Notes: generated by a model from the letters alone, not told the origin. DNA of 64,000 bases from Adiantum capillus-veneris (GCA_014529385.2 CM043962.1:46293098-46357097), one strand, 5' to 3'. Counted from the stretch's first letter, positions 11,571 to 25,004 are shown. A program made the numbers and translations.

Positions 11571-14500
11571 ATGCACATCAAGGAAATCTCGCTTGAGGGC
11601 TTCAAGTCATACGCGACACGCACAGTGGTTCCTGGTTTTGATCCCTTCTTTAATGCCATAACAGGCCTCAATGGATCCGGGAAGTCCAACATCCTCGATT
11701 CTATATGCTTTGTGCTCGGCATCACAAACCTGCAGCAGGTCCGGGCAAGCAACCTTCAGGAGCTTGTTTACAAGCAAGGGCAGGCTGGAGTTACCAAGGC
11801 CACTGTCTCCATCATCTTTGACAATTCGGACAGGAATCGAAGCCCTATCGGCTACGAAGAGTGCAGCGAGATCACCGTAACTCGCCAGGTATTTCTTCCA
11901 TTGCTTCTCGTTAATTTTTGAAGAACGCCATAGCTTAATGCCATCTATCCAGCTCGATTCCTAGAGAAGTCCTTGTTTGGAGCAATTCACACACCTCTCG
12001 TTTAGCGATAGGATGGATAGCTTTAAAAACAACATGTGAATACTTTGATACTTCCATGTAAAATTATGATTTTTTCATAATGGATGAGGTCGCAGTCTGT
12101 GATGGCCATAAGAATCATTGCCCTTGACATTGTGTGCAAAACTGAACCAGGAGGATTGCATGCTTTTGTTTGCCCACAATGAGTAAAACCTACAGGATGC
12201 TTTTTAGCACTATCCAATTCTACTGCACGCTTGTATGCAAGTATTAAAAGCACTGAGGTTTACATGGTTCTCCAGAGGGCACTTGCGTATGATAGCTGTT
12301 ATACTTTCTTGACTAGACCACGACCATGGAGACTCTGCAGACCCTTGAAATGAATGCAACTTAATTTTTCTGTTTAGTGACTATGCTTGGCATATAACCT
12401 TAAAGTGTGCTCACCTGTGGTTTTATCATGCTTCCGTGTTGTGTTTGTACGGTAAAAACGTGTTTTATGACGTAATGGGATTGATAGCAAAACCCACATG
12501 CGCATGAATCTGCTCTGCATGCCATGAGTCAGTGACTATGCTTGGCATATAACCTTAAATGCACTCACCTGTGGTTTTATCCACACTTCTGTGTTGTGTT
12601 TGTACGGTAAAAACGTGTTTTATGACGTGACGGGATTGATAGCAAAACTCATATGCGCATAAATCTGCTCTGCATGCCATGAATCAGTGTATCCCTTATA
12701 CACTGGTAGTTGAATGCTGCCTCTGGGTCCGTCCAGTGAATGACTAAAGTGATGCTAGTATATTCTCCATAGCATCCAACTCTACCTTATCACTGACTGC
12801 TTTTCAATTTTCTTGTTTGTAATGGTCATTTGTCTTGTTGAGATAGTCCAGTTTTAAGCGATGATTGTCTTGGAACCGCTGTCCTGATTACTGTCTGTTT
12901 TGGTGTTAGATTGTTGTGGGAGGAAGAAATAAGTATCTCATCAATGGACATCTTGCACAGCCAATGCGTGTCCAAAACCTTTTTCATTCTGTACAGTTAA
13001 ATGTAAACAATCCCCACTTTCTTATTATGCAAGGACGAATAACAAAGGTGCTGAACATGAAACCACCAGAGATATTGTCTATGCTCGAGGAGGCAGCAGG
13101 CACGCGAATGTATGAGATGAAGAAAGATGCAGCTCTTAAGACGCTTCAGAAGAAGCAGACAAAGGTTGATGAAATTGACAATGTGCTCAGTAATGAAATT
13201 CTGCCTGCTCTTGAGAAGCTCAGAAAGGAGAGGCATCAGTACATGAACTGGGTAAATGGAAATGCAGAACTTGATAGATTGAAGCGATTCTGCATTGCCT
13301 TTGAATTTTTTGAAGCAGAGAAGATAAAGAATGCTGCCATGAACGATGTTGAACATTTGAGGTGCAGAATTGCTGAATCACAAGATTCTGTAAAGGAGCT
13401 AACGAGTGAAATAACAGAGAAGGAAAAAGCCATCTCAGAGCTTACCATGGAGAAAGAGCAGAGAATGGGAAATGACATGAAGGATTTGTCTGATAAAGTC
13501 GACAAGTTATCAAACGCGATGGTCAAAGAGACATCTATATACACAAATCAAAAGGATACATTGAAAACAGAAAAGTCTTCTATTACTAAGGTTTGTCCCT
13601 GCAAGCGATGCTTTTTATGATAATATAATGCACATTGAATCCAATGCCCTGATGCCATTCTGTGGCTTTTGCAAGCTTGAGAAAAGTATCAAGGATATTG
13701 AGGCTTCCTACGAGGAAAAATGTGCAGCGATTGTAAAGCTAAATGAAGATGCATCAGGCTTAAAGGCAAAAGTGGATATGCTAACATCCACCTTAGCTGA
13801 GCTTGAAAAAGATTACCAGGTAGACCAATCAGTGTATTCTCCTCTATGGGACAATTGGCCTGTTTTCTTCATGCTAGAACCAACCAAATAATTTGATAAA
13901 TTTGCAGGATTCTCAAGATTTGAAAAGATGATAAGTTTCTTTCTGAATACAGGGTGTGCAAGCAGGTAAGAGTGGAGGCAATGAAGAAAAAAGTTTAGCA
14001 GATCAGCTTGCAGAGACCAAAGCTGCAGTTGGAAAAGCGAGCACGGAATCCAAGCAGGCGAAAACTAAGATTCAGCATTTGGAAAAGGAATTGAAAGAAA
14101 AGAAGAAACAGCTTGCGTCGAAGAAAGAGGAAGCAACTGCATTAGACAAAGAGCTGAATTCAAAGAGATTGGAAATTGAAAAAATCAGGAATGCTTTGAA
14201 CAGCATTCCAATAGAGGAAGGATGCTTGGAATCTTTAGAGAAGGTAAGCTCAGGACTCTTGGCTAGAAAATGTGAGTGCTTGTCTCAGACTCTCAGACAA
14301 CAGCAGGTAGCACAACCTGCCCCCCCCCCCACACACACACACACAAACACACACACCCCAAACCATCACCACACACAGAGAGATAGAGACAGTATTTTGG
14401 TTTTTGTGGGGCAGATCAAAGGACAAGAGTCAGAAGCAATAGTAAGATTGAAGGCAGAAGTAAATGATATTGCGGCACAGTTAGGAAATGTCAACTTCCA

Positions 14501-17500
14501 ATACAATGACCCTGTTAAGAACTTTGAAAGGTCCAAGGTCAAAGGCGTGGTTGCGCGGTTGTTGCATGTCAAGGACGTCTCAGCTGTGACAGCCCTTGAG
14601 GTCAGTGCCATCAATTTTCATGTTGCTTTGTATTCATATAAATAAAGTTATCACATGAAATATAAAACTGTTGAAATTTGACCCAAACAGGTAGCTGCCG
14701 GGGGAAAGCTTTATAACGTGGTGGTTGATTCGGAGCAAACGGGGAAGTTGCTGCTGGAAAGAGGCAATTTAAGGCGTAGAGTTACGATAATCCCGCTGAA
14801 TAAAATAGAAAGCCATCCCATTCCAGCCAGGATTCAAGATACAGCTTCCAAACTGGTCAGCTAAACTGCCACACACTCTCAGTAATTTGTCTTGGCTGCA
14901 TGCAGTTACTTAGAAGGTTGCAATGAAGTATGATTTCCAGAATGTAGCTAAATCCACCCTTTATGCAGGTTGGACGGGGGAATGCAAGGCCAGCACTCTC
15001 ACTTATTGGTTATGATGAGGAATTGAAGGCATGCCATGCCATTATTTTATATTTGTAAAAACTAGAATGCCATTTTGACGGTTTTCAAGATTTGTCTTCT
15101 GAAAGCAGGTTAAATGGTCTTAGAGGAATGGCATGAAATGTTCATTTTTCTTGATTTCTGCTTATTCTGTTGGGAGCATAGGTTTTAACTCCACACAACT
15201 TCAGATGGTGCAATGCGTAATTGCATTTACCTGACTTGCAGGCAGCCATGGCTTATGTCTTTGGTAGCACATTTGTATGTAAGGATACAGAAGCAGCAAA
15301 ACAGGTATTATTTATTAGAAAGATTAAGTTATTACCATAACACACCTTGAAATTTTGGAATATTGAACTTCTGCACTTTGGCAGGTTACATTTCACAAGG
15401 ACATCAAGGTTCCAAGTGTCTCCTTAGAAGGAGACATCTTTGACCCTAGAGGATTTCTTACAGGAGGAGCTCGCAAGTAAGAGCATTGTTATACAATAAA
15501 AAACAATAGTAGTTTTCTTGCTCTTTAGTAGGTTGAAGCTACCACTTTTCCATGTGTGTGTTTATCATTGCATCCTTCACCATTAATCCGATCTTATGCT
15601 CTTTGCCTCATAAGTGTGCCATTCTTCATGCTGTAGGGGAAGCGGTGAACTTCTTAAGCAACTTCATAGGCTTTCAGTGGCAGAGTCGGAGCTGGCAAAG
15701 CATCAAGCTAGGCTGTCGGAGGTTGAAGCTGAGGTATTTCTTCTGATTTTGTAGGCATAATCAGCAGCTGTTGATGTAACTGGGGACCGGCAATGTTTCT
15801 AAAATTCTTGGCTGATGAGCATACAGTCTATTCGATGTTGAAGCAGTGCTGTCATTTGGTTTACATGAGTGAGGTCTTTGTGCAGATTGCAAGTTTGCTC
15901 CCCGTTCAGAAGAAGTATGACCACCTTAAGTCACAGTCAGAGCTTAAATCTTATGATTTAGCTCTTTTTGAGGAGAGAGCCAAGGAGTGTGAGCATCACA
16001 AGGTGTGCATGCGAACCATGCATTTCCATCTTTCTGAATGGTTAAAATCAAAGCATGTTTGACGACTTCTTGCGCTGATAAAAGGAAACGAGATGTACAA
16101 AACTGAACCTGGAGTATGATGGCAATGTAGTTGACAGAAGCAGTATCACATTTGGAGGAAGAACTTGCTGCAGCCATAACAGAGACAAAGACAAAAGAAG
16201 ATCTGCACAAATCTTGCTGCAAAAAAGTTGCTTCTTTAGAGCAAGCAATTAGGGATCATGGCAGAGACCGGGAGAGTAGGCTTTTGGCCTTGGAGAAAGA
16301 GATTAAGTCTGTCAAACAACAGCTTTCCATCTCAGGAAAAGAGTTGAAGGTGAGCTTAGTTGATTCCAATGTGCTTTCTACAGTTTTTTGAATAGGAGAA
16401 GTACCGGCACATTTGTGTGTGTTTAGGGATTTGATGGAGAAAAAGAGCGACTGATTATGGAAAAAGAAGCCTTGGCTCAGGAGAAAATCTCATCAGAGGC
16501 GCAACTGTCTGCGAGTCAAGCACAATTGCAGACCTTTGAAGAGTCTTTGGAAAAGATTGCTTTGCAGGTACGATTGTTTTTTATGAACCATAATGGCTGG
16601 GTGTAAGCAGGCTGGCCTAACTAGCTAGAAATGCTTTGGGATTAGGTGGATGCTATCAAGCAAGAGTACAAACGAGCTGAGGAGGAGCTCAAAGAAAGCC
16701 GGGCCAAGATTAAGGAGTGTGATAGTCATATCAACTCCTTAGTGAAAGCTCAAAGTAAGCTTCAACAGAAAAAATCAGACTGCCAGGTTGAAATAAGGAA
16801 AATAGAGAATGAGGTCAGTGAAACTGAAGTAACAATCATATTTTCTTGTTGGTGCTCTTCTCTTTACTGGTGGAGGTTGGCAGGTCAAGAGAATGGAATC
16901 TGAACAAGTGGAGTGCACTAGACTGGTTGAGAAGCTTTTGGAGAAGTATAAATGGATTGCAACAGAGAAGCAGCTATTTGGAAAGCAGGGAACGGATTAC
17001 AACTTTGAATCACGGGATCCAGCAGCAGCAAGAGCCGAGCTTGAGGCCAAACAGTCAGAGCAGAGCAAGTAAGCATTTAACTTTGAGGATTAGGTGCTAT
17101 AACATAGACAATCAAGTTGCAATGGATATAGAATTTTGGGTATAAGTAGCCATAAAAATTCACATGTAGGAGAGCCTATTTTTTGGATGCCTACGACATA
17201 GAGACGAGCACTTGCTGCTTAATGGAATTTGGCCAAGCAGTTGGAAAAGCCATCTGAGCCAACCTTATCTTTGTCATGTCTAGCTTTGATGAATGGCTAA
17301 TTCTTTTGTTGCAGCCTTGAGAAACGAGTCAACAAGAAAGTTATCACCATGTTTGAGAAGGCTGAGGACGAATACAACGATCTCATGTCAAAAAAGCGAA
17401 TCATTGAGGTGCCGAATTCTAAGCAAGCCATATATTCTGTGTCTGTTTACTTACGTGCTATCCTGGGTACTTTTGAAGACACAAGAGTCCTCAATTAATC

Positions 17501-18528
17501 TTCAGTACATGGGGTTATCATCTAATTTTGTAGTTCTTTGTGGCAGAATGATAAGTCCAAAATACACAAGGTCATAGATGAACTGGACGAGAAGAAAAAG
17601 GAGACGCTGAAGGTCACCTGGCAGAAAGTGAACAAGTAGAGACATTACCTCTCTTTCCATCCGGTATTTCTTTGAGTGAAACCAAATCACTGACCTCTCA
17701 ACATGCTATTGTGGCAGGGACTTTGGTTCCATTTTCTCTACTCTCTTACCAGGCACAATGGCTAAGCTTGTGCCTCCTGAGGGAGGTGATTTTATGGATG
17801 GTCTTGAGGTCCGTGTAGCCTTCGGTAGTGTATGGAAGCAATCTCTCTCAGAGTTGAGTGGAGGCCAGCGATCTCTACTTGCCCTCTCCCTCATCCTTGC
17901 TTTGCTGCTCTTCAAACCTGCTCCACTTTATATACTTGATGAGGTACAATTTGACACAAATGCTGTAAGTTGCATCGAGGGATGGAGCTGCCTGGATCAT
18001 TGCTATCCTCATGTATAAATGGCAGGTGGATGCTGCGTTGGATCTTAGCCATACTCAGAACATTGGGCGGATGATCAAAGCACATTTTCCACATTCACAG
18101 GTAAAAATCTGTAACACTCACAAAGTCCATGGTACTGCAGCCTTGGGTATGTCAAACTAACCACTTTTCTGTCATTTAAGCAGTTCATTGTGGTGTCATT
18201 GAAAGAGGGAATGTTCAACAATGCAAATGTGATCTTTAGAACCAAATTTGTAGATGGTGTTTCGACAGTCATGAGGACTGTGCCGAGCTCGAAACAACAG
18301 GGAAAGAAGGGTGGAGCCACCCCAGAAAGGTAATTGATCTTCCACATAGCTTGCTTTTAAGCTTATGTTCACTCACAGAATGTGCTGTCTGCTGCAACAG
18401 ACAATGCATGTAATCCTCATATTCAAGTTTTGTTTATCCCTTTTGTAATGAACCATCCATCAATGTTATGATTTTTTATTGTAAACTTTGACAGAAGAGC
18501 GCCCCTCAAGGAGAACATGGTTAGATGA
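11571..18528 (+). CDS. SMC2: Condensin subunit SMC2 (structural maintenance of chromosomes 2), 21 exons
   Basis: SMC2 is the ATPase core of condensin I and II, pairing with SMC4 to compact mitotic chromosomes. Exons read in frame: 11571-11888, 12910-13590, 13676-13819, 13953-14243, 14415-14600, 14691-14855, 14969-15028, 15242-15304, 15385-15476, 15637-15733, 15886-16002, 16131-16349, 16427-16567, 16646-16813, 16884-17068, 17315-17408, 17547-17635, 17718-17943, 18026-18100, 18184-18329, 18495-18528. The product is 1,196 aa, the normal length. Walker [10 protein letters not shown] is at residues 32-40. Coiled coils flank a hinge containing [15 protein letters not shown] and [15 protein letters not shown]. 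The signature motif [16 protein letters not shown] is in exon 18, and Walker B LYILDEVDAALD spans exons 18-19. The start [18 protein letters not shown] is the canonical SMC2 N-terminus. All introns are GT-AG except intron 7, which starts GC. No stop or frameshift was seen, so the gene looks functional. Confidence 0.96.
12376..12685 (+). repeat. Tandem duplication of 155 bp in SMC2 intron 1
   Basis: 12376-12530 and 12531-12685 both start AGTGACTATGCTTGGCATAT and stay collinear with about ten differences. Both are entirely intronic. Confidence 0.9.
14320..14362 (+). repeat. Poly-C and (CA)n microsatellite in SMC2 intron 4
   Basis: A run of about ten C is followed by (CA)n with interruptions, lying between the exon 4 donor (14243) and the exon 5 acceptor (14414). 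Confidence 0.9.
15029..15241 (+). other. SMC2 intron 7 with a GC-AG boundary
   Basis: Exon 7 ends ...GAATTGAAG and the intron begins GCATGC and ends TTGCAG. The encoded [17 protein letters not shown] is collinear with the SMC2 family only if this GC donor is used, and the AAG|GC context fits the known minor GC-AG class. Confidence 0.85.
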
Positions 18529-21340
18529 AAAGCCACCCTGCTGGGATCTATTTTATGGGCGGCCCATGTATCACAACAACTTGTTGTAAGGGCTAGTATC
18601 CAAACAAGCATTCTTGTACTAATGAAGAGTCTGTGAGCTTGCACCATGCAATGAGATGTGCTCCTCCACATAGTAGAACAGACATGAAAGAATCATTCAG
18701 CTCTGTATTTGCTGCTCAGTATAAACTAGCTATGAAAAACACTACTCCACTGATGCATTGTAGCAATGTGTATAATTGAGATCAACAAGCTTTATTGATA
18801 TGCCAATCCTAACAAATTAGCATGAGCATGCCCTGCTCGTGTGGGTGTGCTTACAAACACAGCTTCATTAGGTCATGGCTAATACCCAAGTGTGGTAGAT
18901 TGGTTATGCCATTTCCCTCTTGAATAACAGGTCTTGAGTTCAACTCCCCTTGTCGGATAGATCTTTAAGGTATCTTGGGATAGTTTCCTACGACGTTAAA
19001 ATTCTCTTCTTCTTCTTCTCTCTCTCTTTCTCTCTTTCTCTCTCTCTCTCTCTCCACATGTCATTGTGCAGTGTGCATACTGTAGTATAATAGTATGAAT
19101 GGTATAACACAGTTTGTGATTCTTCACTACAAGGTACTGAGTAGTATTGATGCCCATAAACACTAAATGCAGTGATCCTTTTCTTCAATTCAATGGAGAC
19201 TTTGATACTCAGGTTGTTTCACGTCAGTGTAGGGTGCAGATATTAATTTGTAGCTATAAACATCCCTTTTGTTTTTTGAGGGGAAAGTCTTTGTTAATAG
19301 GGTCATAACATAGTAGTTATGGTGTATGTATGGGCATGCAAAGACCAAGTTTCAATACTTGTGGCATTTTTTCAAACTACATTAAGCTTTTGACATATCA
19401 AGCTACATAAGGAGAAGGCTTTAATTGTGCAAACTTTTCAAGGTAAGAGCATGCTATATTAGAATACCTTAAAAGTTACATTAACCATTGCTCAGAAATG
19501 ATAAGGTTTACTTGCAGTTGCATTGCTTCTGAGAATACAACCTTCATGGGTTAAGTTTCTGTGACTTATTTTTAAGTAATTCTAACTTTTAACACTTTTG
19601 TTTTTCCTTCAGTTTTAAAAAGTTGACAGATCAACTTGCCCACTTCAAGACTTATAGCTAGAAGTGCCATTGCTAAAATGAAAAAGAACTTTCTTGGGTT
19701 GGACATATTGGTGAATGTGCATAGTCTACAAGCCATCAAAGTCTTCCTATTGCGCAGCACCATATGAAGCTTGCAAATCCAAGATTGAAGCAAAACTTCA
19801 TTTTATTTGACCTAGTAGTGCAATGATGGTTGGTAATGCTTTTGGCATGTTGCATTGTTGTACGGTGCCAACCATGTGAGTGCAGAGTTGGCTTAGTGGA
19901 GCTTTGAGGTAGCTAGTAACCGAGGTGGTGTTTGAGCACCATGGGATGCTACTAAATTACCAAACCAACCCTCAAATTTGTAGGAATTCCCAAAATACCC
20001 TTATAGTTTGGAAAATTCCCAGTACACCCTTCAAGTTTGCAGAAGGGTATTTAGGTAATTTTCCCTACTGAGCCTGCCCCATTCCACCCTCTCTTTCTAC
20101 CGTTAAACCCCGTTAGACTGTTCTTCATCTGCTATACATGGTGAGTGGCAGATCGCCATAGCTGGAGACAACCTGAGAATGCAACAAGAGCCATTCAACC
20201 GAGTTGTAAAGCAGAGGTCCGTGGAAGCAGAGAGAATGTGTGCACTTAGATTCAAGTGAGAGAACATGCAGAGGACACCATTGTTGTTGTACTGCAAGTT
20301 GCCATTGGAAGCAATCAGCAACCATCTTTCTTTTGCCAACCTCGAGGGAGAAGTGCAAAAGAAGGATGGATGCCAACAGCTGTTCTACAGCAGTACCTCT
20401 ACCGGCATGATGAGGTGAGGGAGACCCACCTAAATTATTCCAACAGTCGAGTAGTGTTTTGGTGTAGGGATGTTCACCAAAAGTGACCATTCCCTACAAT
20501 GAAGGCAACTCCAAGGCCACCGGGGGAGCCATACGGTAGCTTGAATGGTTACTAAGTGACCATTTCCAAGGAGGGCCACCGGGTCAGACTCAGGGAGGCA
20601 GGCCATTTCGGTTGTTGACGTGTCAAGATTTCGTGCATTTGGGATTTGCATGCTGAGTTGGAAGCAACAGATTAGTGTGTAGACTGTGTGACTCCTGATT
20701 TTCCAAGTGCTGACGTGTCCACCATCGCACGATGCACGTAAAATTCTAGCTAGTAAAGATGAGCGGATGGAGGGTTGAGAGATTTGCAACCCTCTAAATC
20801 TTGACCTTGGCGGGGAAGGGTAGGCGTGCTTTTGGAGATCAAGGCTGTAGAGTTGCCACCCCAAATCTACAAAATGAACCCTCCCCAAACCAAACCCCCC
20901 CCCCCCCCCCTTCCAAAAAAAAAAAAAAAAACCAAAACTCATGAATTTACATTGGTCCACATTTACGACATCAACTCGACTCCCCTACACATGGGTGAAG
21001 TGTTGAGCTTTGAAGGTCGATATCCTAGGTTCAAGTTTTGTGGGCAAGGAGAGGGGGTGCTGGTCCAAATTTGCAATTTTACCTAAAGCTACAAAAAGTG
21101 CATCAAATAGCTCTCATGCTCTCAACCGTTCATTCCCTCCCCTTCATGTCTGCGAAAGATAGTGCCGTGGGTCCTGAAGCTTCAACCCTAAAATGACCAT
21201 GGGCATAAGGAGGCGAGATCTAGGATAGGCCAGCTTCTAGCAAGTTGGTGGCTGGGCCAACCCTCCATATTCCAAACAAGGACGAAAAGTGCATTTGTGA
21301 TTTTAGGTGAGAGTTTTAGTTGACTTGTATTAATAGGTCA
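18529..21340. other. SMC2 3' flank and intergenic DNA; no gene recognised
   Basis: The SMC2 3' UTR should lie in the first few hundred bases, but no clear AATAAA was seen. Beyond it are a (TC)n tract at 19009-19054, AT-rich unique-looking DNA, and a stretch at 19960-20110 rich in short A/C tracts (AATTCCCAAAATACCC) that may be an old element. At 20887-20932 a run of about 23 C is followed by about 17 A. Short ORFs here match nothing I recognise. Confidence 0.6.
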
Positions 21341-21344
21341 CTCC

Positions 21345-24018
21345 TCATTTGGAGGGCCGGCTTTATTTTGGGTAAGATGCAGCGTTCGAAGTTTTTAAAG
21401 GATGGTACAGTTAGGGTCACATGTAGGTTGCAGCTTGTGCATAGTGATGTTTGTGGACCCATGCAAACTCCGTCCTTGGGCAATTACCTTTACTTCATGA
21501 CTTTCATTGATGATTACTCCAGGCATGCATGGGTATTTTCGCTTAAAGCGAAGTCCAAAGTTTTTATGTGCTTCAAACAATTTCTGGCTATGGCTGAAAA
21601 TGTATCAAAATATACTATGGGCACCCTCCGTTCTGATCGAGGGGGGGGGGAAGTATATGTCTCATGAATTTAATGCAATTCTGGCTAGTCGTGGGATAAA
21701 ACACCAATGTACAGTGCCTTATACACCTCAACAAAATGGTGTTGTTGAGAGGAAAAACAGGTCACTTACGGAAATGGCACGATGTATGGTCAAAAGTCAG
21801 GCTTTGCCGCATTCTTTTTGGCTTGAGGCTATCATGTGTGCCACTTATGTACTTAACATGTGTCCTACGAAAGCTTTGCAGTCAATTACTCCATATGAAG
21901 CATGGCATGATAGAAAGCCTTCTATTGAGCACATGCGTGTTTTTGGCTGTTTGGCATATGCTTTGGTGCCACAAACACAACACAATTATTGGACGATAAG
22001 GCTGTCAAATGCATTTTTGTTGGTTATAGTGCTGAAAGCAAAGGTTACAGGTTGTATCATCCCCAAACAAAGCGTATTTTGGTTTCACGTGATGTAGTGT
22101 TTGTGAAAGATTCTGTTAAGCCCTTACTGTCATGTACTAGAGACAGTAATGTAAGCTCACAGAACATTTATGACACTTTGTTTCCTCTTTTCAGTGGTGG
22201 AAGTTCAAATGTAAATTCCAATGAGGCAAATGTACAGCCTATGGGGGTTTCCGAAAATGTTACATATCAGCCTATTACTGATGCAGATGTACACGATGTA
22301 CTTGATGAGGAAAGGGCTGAAAATGAGTAGGCTAGAGGTATGCCAAAATGGTTGGTGCATACATTGATTGACAGTAAATTGGATGCACCTTTGTTTAGTC
22401 GTACTCGTTCAAGCTCTCGCCATGCATCTTATGCATCAGATTGTTATGCTTTGGCTGTGTCTAGCTTACATAATGTTGAGGAACCTTTGTCTTTTGATGA
22501 AGCACAGAATTCAAAAAATTGGATGGCTGCCATGCAAACAGAATATGATGCACTTATAGAAAATGACACATGGACTTTATGTGATGTGCCTCCTGACAAA
22601 AAGGCCATTGGTAAGAAGTGGGTTTACAAGTTGAAACGCAAGCCGGATGGTGAGATCGATTGCCATAAGTCTTGACTTGTTGCAAAGGGTTGTGCACAAC
22701 AAAAAGGCATAGATTATGAAGAGACTTTTGCTCCCACTTGTCGTATGACTACTGTGCGTTGTCTATGTGCATTGGCAGTTCATGGTTGGGATGTACATTA
22801 ATCAAACATTGTTACTACTTTCTTGAATGGTGACATATTTGAGGAAGTTTATGTAACGCAGCCTCGTGGTTTTGTCAAGAAAGGATAAGAGAACAAAGTG
22901 TGAAGATGTAAGAAGGCTTTCTATGGGTTGAAGCAATCTCCTCGTGCTTGGTATGAGAAAGCTGACACTCATTTGGTCAAATGAGGCTTTTGTAACAGTC
23001 CAACAGAAAGCACATTGTATGTAAAGCGTGAGGGTGATGTACTTCTCATTGTGGTTCTTTATGTAGATGATTTGCTGATCACTGAACGAAATGAGAGACA
23101 TATTGCTGAATTTAAGGCTGATTTGAATGCTACTTTCAAGATGAAAGATTTGGGACTGTTGCATCATTACTTGGGCATACATTTTAAGCAGTGTGATGGT
23201 GGTATTGCCTTGTGTCAGAAAAGTTACATAGAGACATTGCTATCTAAGTTTGGACTTGAGGATTGCAAACCTATTGCCACTTCCATGGAAACAGGTTTAA
23301 AATTGAGTCTTCATGATGTTGGTGATCCTGCAGATGTCACTCTTTACCAAACTGTTGTTGGATGCCTCATTTATGTATGCAACACGAGGTCAAATATTCA
23401 GTTTTGCAGTGTCACACGTCAGCAGATGCATAGTCTAGGGTCTAAGCATTGGCAGGCTGTCAAGAGGATTTTTTGCTACCTTAGTGGCACTTTACATCTT
23501 GGCTTGTTTTATCCCAACGAGGGATCATTGCCGCCAGACTTACATGCTTTTTGGACTCAGATTGGGCTGGTTGTTTTGACACGCGAGTGTCCACAAGTGG
23601 TTTTTGTTTCATGCTTGGCAATTCATGTATATCATGGTTGAGCAAGAAGCAACCTACTGTGGCCACTTCTAGTTGTGAGGCTGAGTACAAGGCAGTCTTC
23701 ATGAGTGTGTATGGCTCAGATGCCTTACGACTGATTTAGGTGTTGGATAGGACATTGCCAACACTATCTACACTGACAGTCAGAGCGCATTGGCAGTTGC
23801 AAGGAACCAGTTTTTCATGCTCGCACAAAGCACATTGAGGTGCATTACCACTATGTCAGGGACAGGCTCTCTCAAAGGCATTGTCTCGTGAGAAGCTTGA
23901 AGCTTTCCGCAAAGCTTTGGGCTTACTCCCCTTTATGGACTGATCATGTCCTCAGGGCATGGCACTTCCCTTTACTCATGTGCCAGCTCTCGTTCATCGC
24001 ATCACTCCAAGGGGGATT
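21345..24018 (+). pseudogene. Ty1/copia pol remnant (integrase, RT, RNase H)
   Basis: Domain order integrase before RT identifies copia. Integrase pieces are LVHSDVCGPMQTPSLGNYLY, FIDDYSRHAWVF, RSDRGGGEVYVS and YTPQQNGVVERKN. RT begins at NSKNWMAAMQTEYDALIENDTW, then KKWVYKLKRKPDGEIDC, KAFYGLKQSPRAWY, VLYVDDLLIT (active site kept) and MKDLGLLHHYLGI. RNase H includes DSDWAGCFDTRVSTSGFCF and VATSSCEAEYKA. Stops (for example 22328, 22672, 22799) and frameshifts break it. Gag, protease and the 5' LTR are absent, so the copy is 5'-truncated or disrupted near 21345. Confidence 0.92.
24008..24018 (+). promoter_or_regulatory. Polypurine tract of the copia remnant
   Basis: AAGGGGGAT lies directly before TGTTACCATA, the typical copia PPT/LTR junction. 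Confidence 0.68.
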
Positions 24019-24245
24019 TGTTACCATATACATGTGGTAGTGATGTGTGTGAACACACTAGGACCGTCGGGGAATTTTTTCCTCTTTAGGAGGTTTTTCC
24101 CCCCCGTGCATTGTATATACGCCCATAACTCTAGGGCTATCTATCTTTCCATTGCACACTAAGTAACATACTCTCAGTTGTGTGCCTTGAGCTTCCTTCG
24201 TCTTCTCCAAGCTGTGTGCGTTTCTCTGCAACCCTAATTCCAACA
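24019..24245 (+). repeat. Probable 3' LTR of the copia remnant
   Basis: It starts TGTTACC just after a PPT and the RNase H, contains a TATATA box at 24114-24119, and can end at CCAACA (24245), giving short inverted ends and about 227 bp. No second LTR is available for comparison, so the right end is tentative. Confidence 0.58.
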
Positions 24246-25000
24246 CAAAGAAGCATTGAGAAGAGGATGACACAAACGCATGAGGATGATGACATTGATG
24301 AGCGAGAGGCAAAGAAAATCTGTAGGGTTGTTGCTAAGTGCCGGTGTAAACAAATAAATGGGCTTTCTCGAGCCTCTTCAAATGAGGATTCTACATCAAC
24401 TTCTTCTTCGTCCAACGTTCTCAGTTTTGCAACACATGCTGGACATAGTTGAGAGTCATTTTCTCTAACATTCGTCATACATATCTGAGGTGAATACACC
24501 CCATTCAAATAATGAGTTATTTTTTAAATGGGCTACTATCATGGCATGCATAAATGGAGTGGGTGGTGGTGATGATCAAATGAGCAATAGAAATGCTACC
24601 AAGGCTTTAGGACTGCACCGAAGAAATGTCATTGCTGCAAATTTTTGGCTTCATCATGATGCGGAGGAAGGATCACTTCCCTTAGACGCTTGTCACTGTC
24701 AAGTGCATAGAGAAAGCATCATAATGATCGAAGTTAGGGAAATTGTGTTTCAGTTTTGGACGGTGGAAACCCGTGTCTCCCTAAACAAGAAAGATGTTGT
24801 ACTAAATAGAATAGGGAAGAGTACACATGTACTGTATTTAATGCATCTACTTGATTTGCCTCAGGTATATCACCCCAAACATGTGAGAGTGTGTCATAAT
24901 GCTTTACTCTATTCTTGTAATCCCTTCCAAATGCTTTATCAACCTTGAAGGTGCCTCCAATTGCTTAACTGCTTTCATGTGTATGTTGGTCCATTATAGT
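24246..25000 (+). other. Weakly coding region, unidentified
   Basis: Two plus-strand open stretches are present: 24267-24452 (acidic, then serine-rich) and 24490-24948 (152 codons, with NATKALGLHRRNVIAANFWLHH and WTVETRVSLNKKDVVLNRIGK). The second has a balanced composition unlike random ORFs here, and its VETRVSLNKKDV stretch could come from an old transposase or host exon. I do not recognise the family. Confidence 0.3.
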
Positions 25001-25004
25001 TTGT

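Noticed and set aside
11571-18528. Alternative identity as another SMC family member (SMC4, SMC1 or RAD50)
   Set aside because: [18 protein letters not shown], the hinge and [16 protein letters not shown] wording fit SMC2, and exons splice to the normal SMC2 length.
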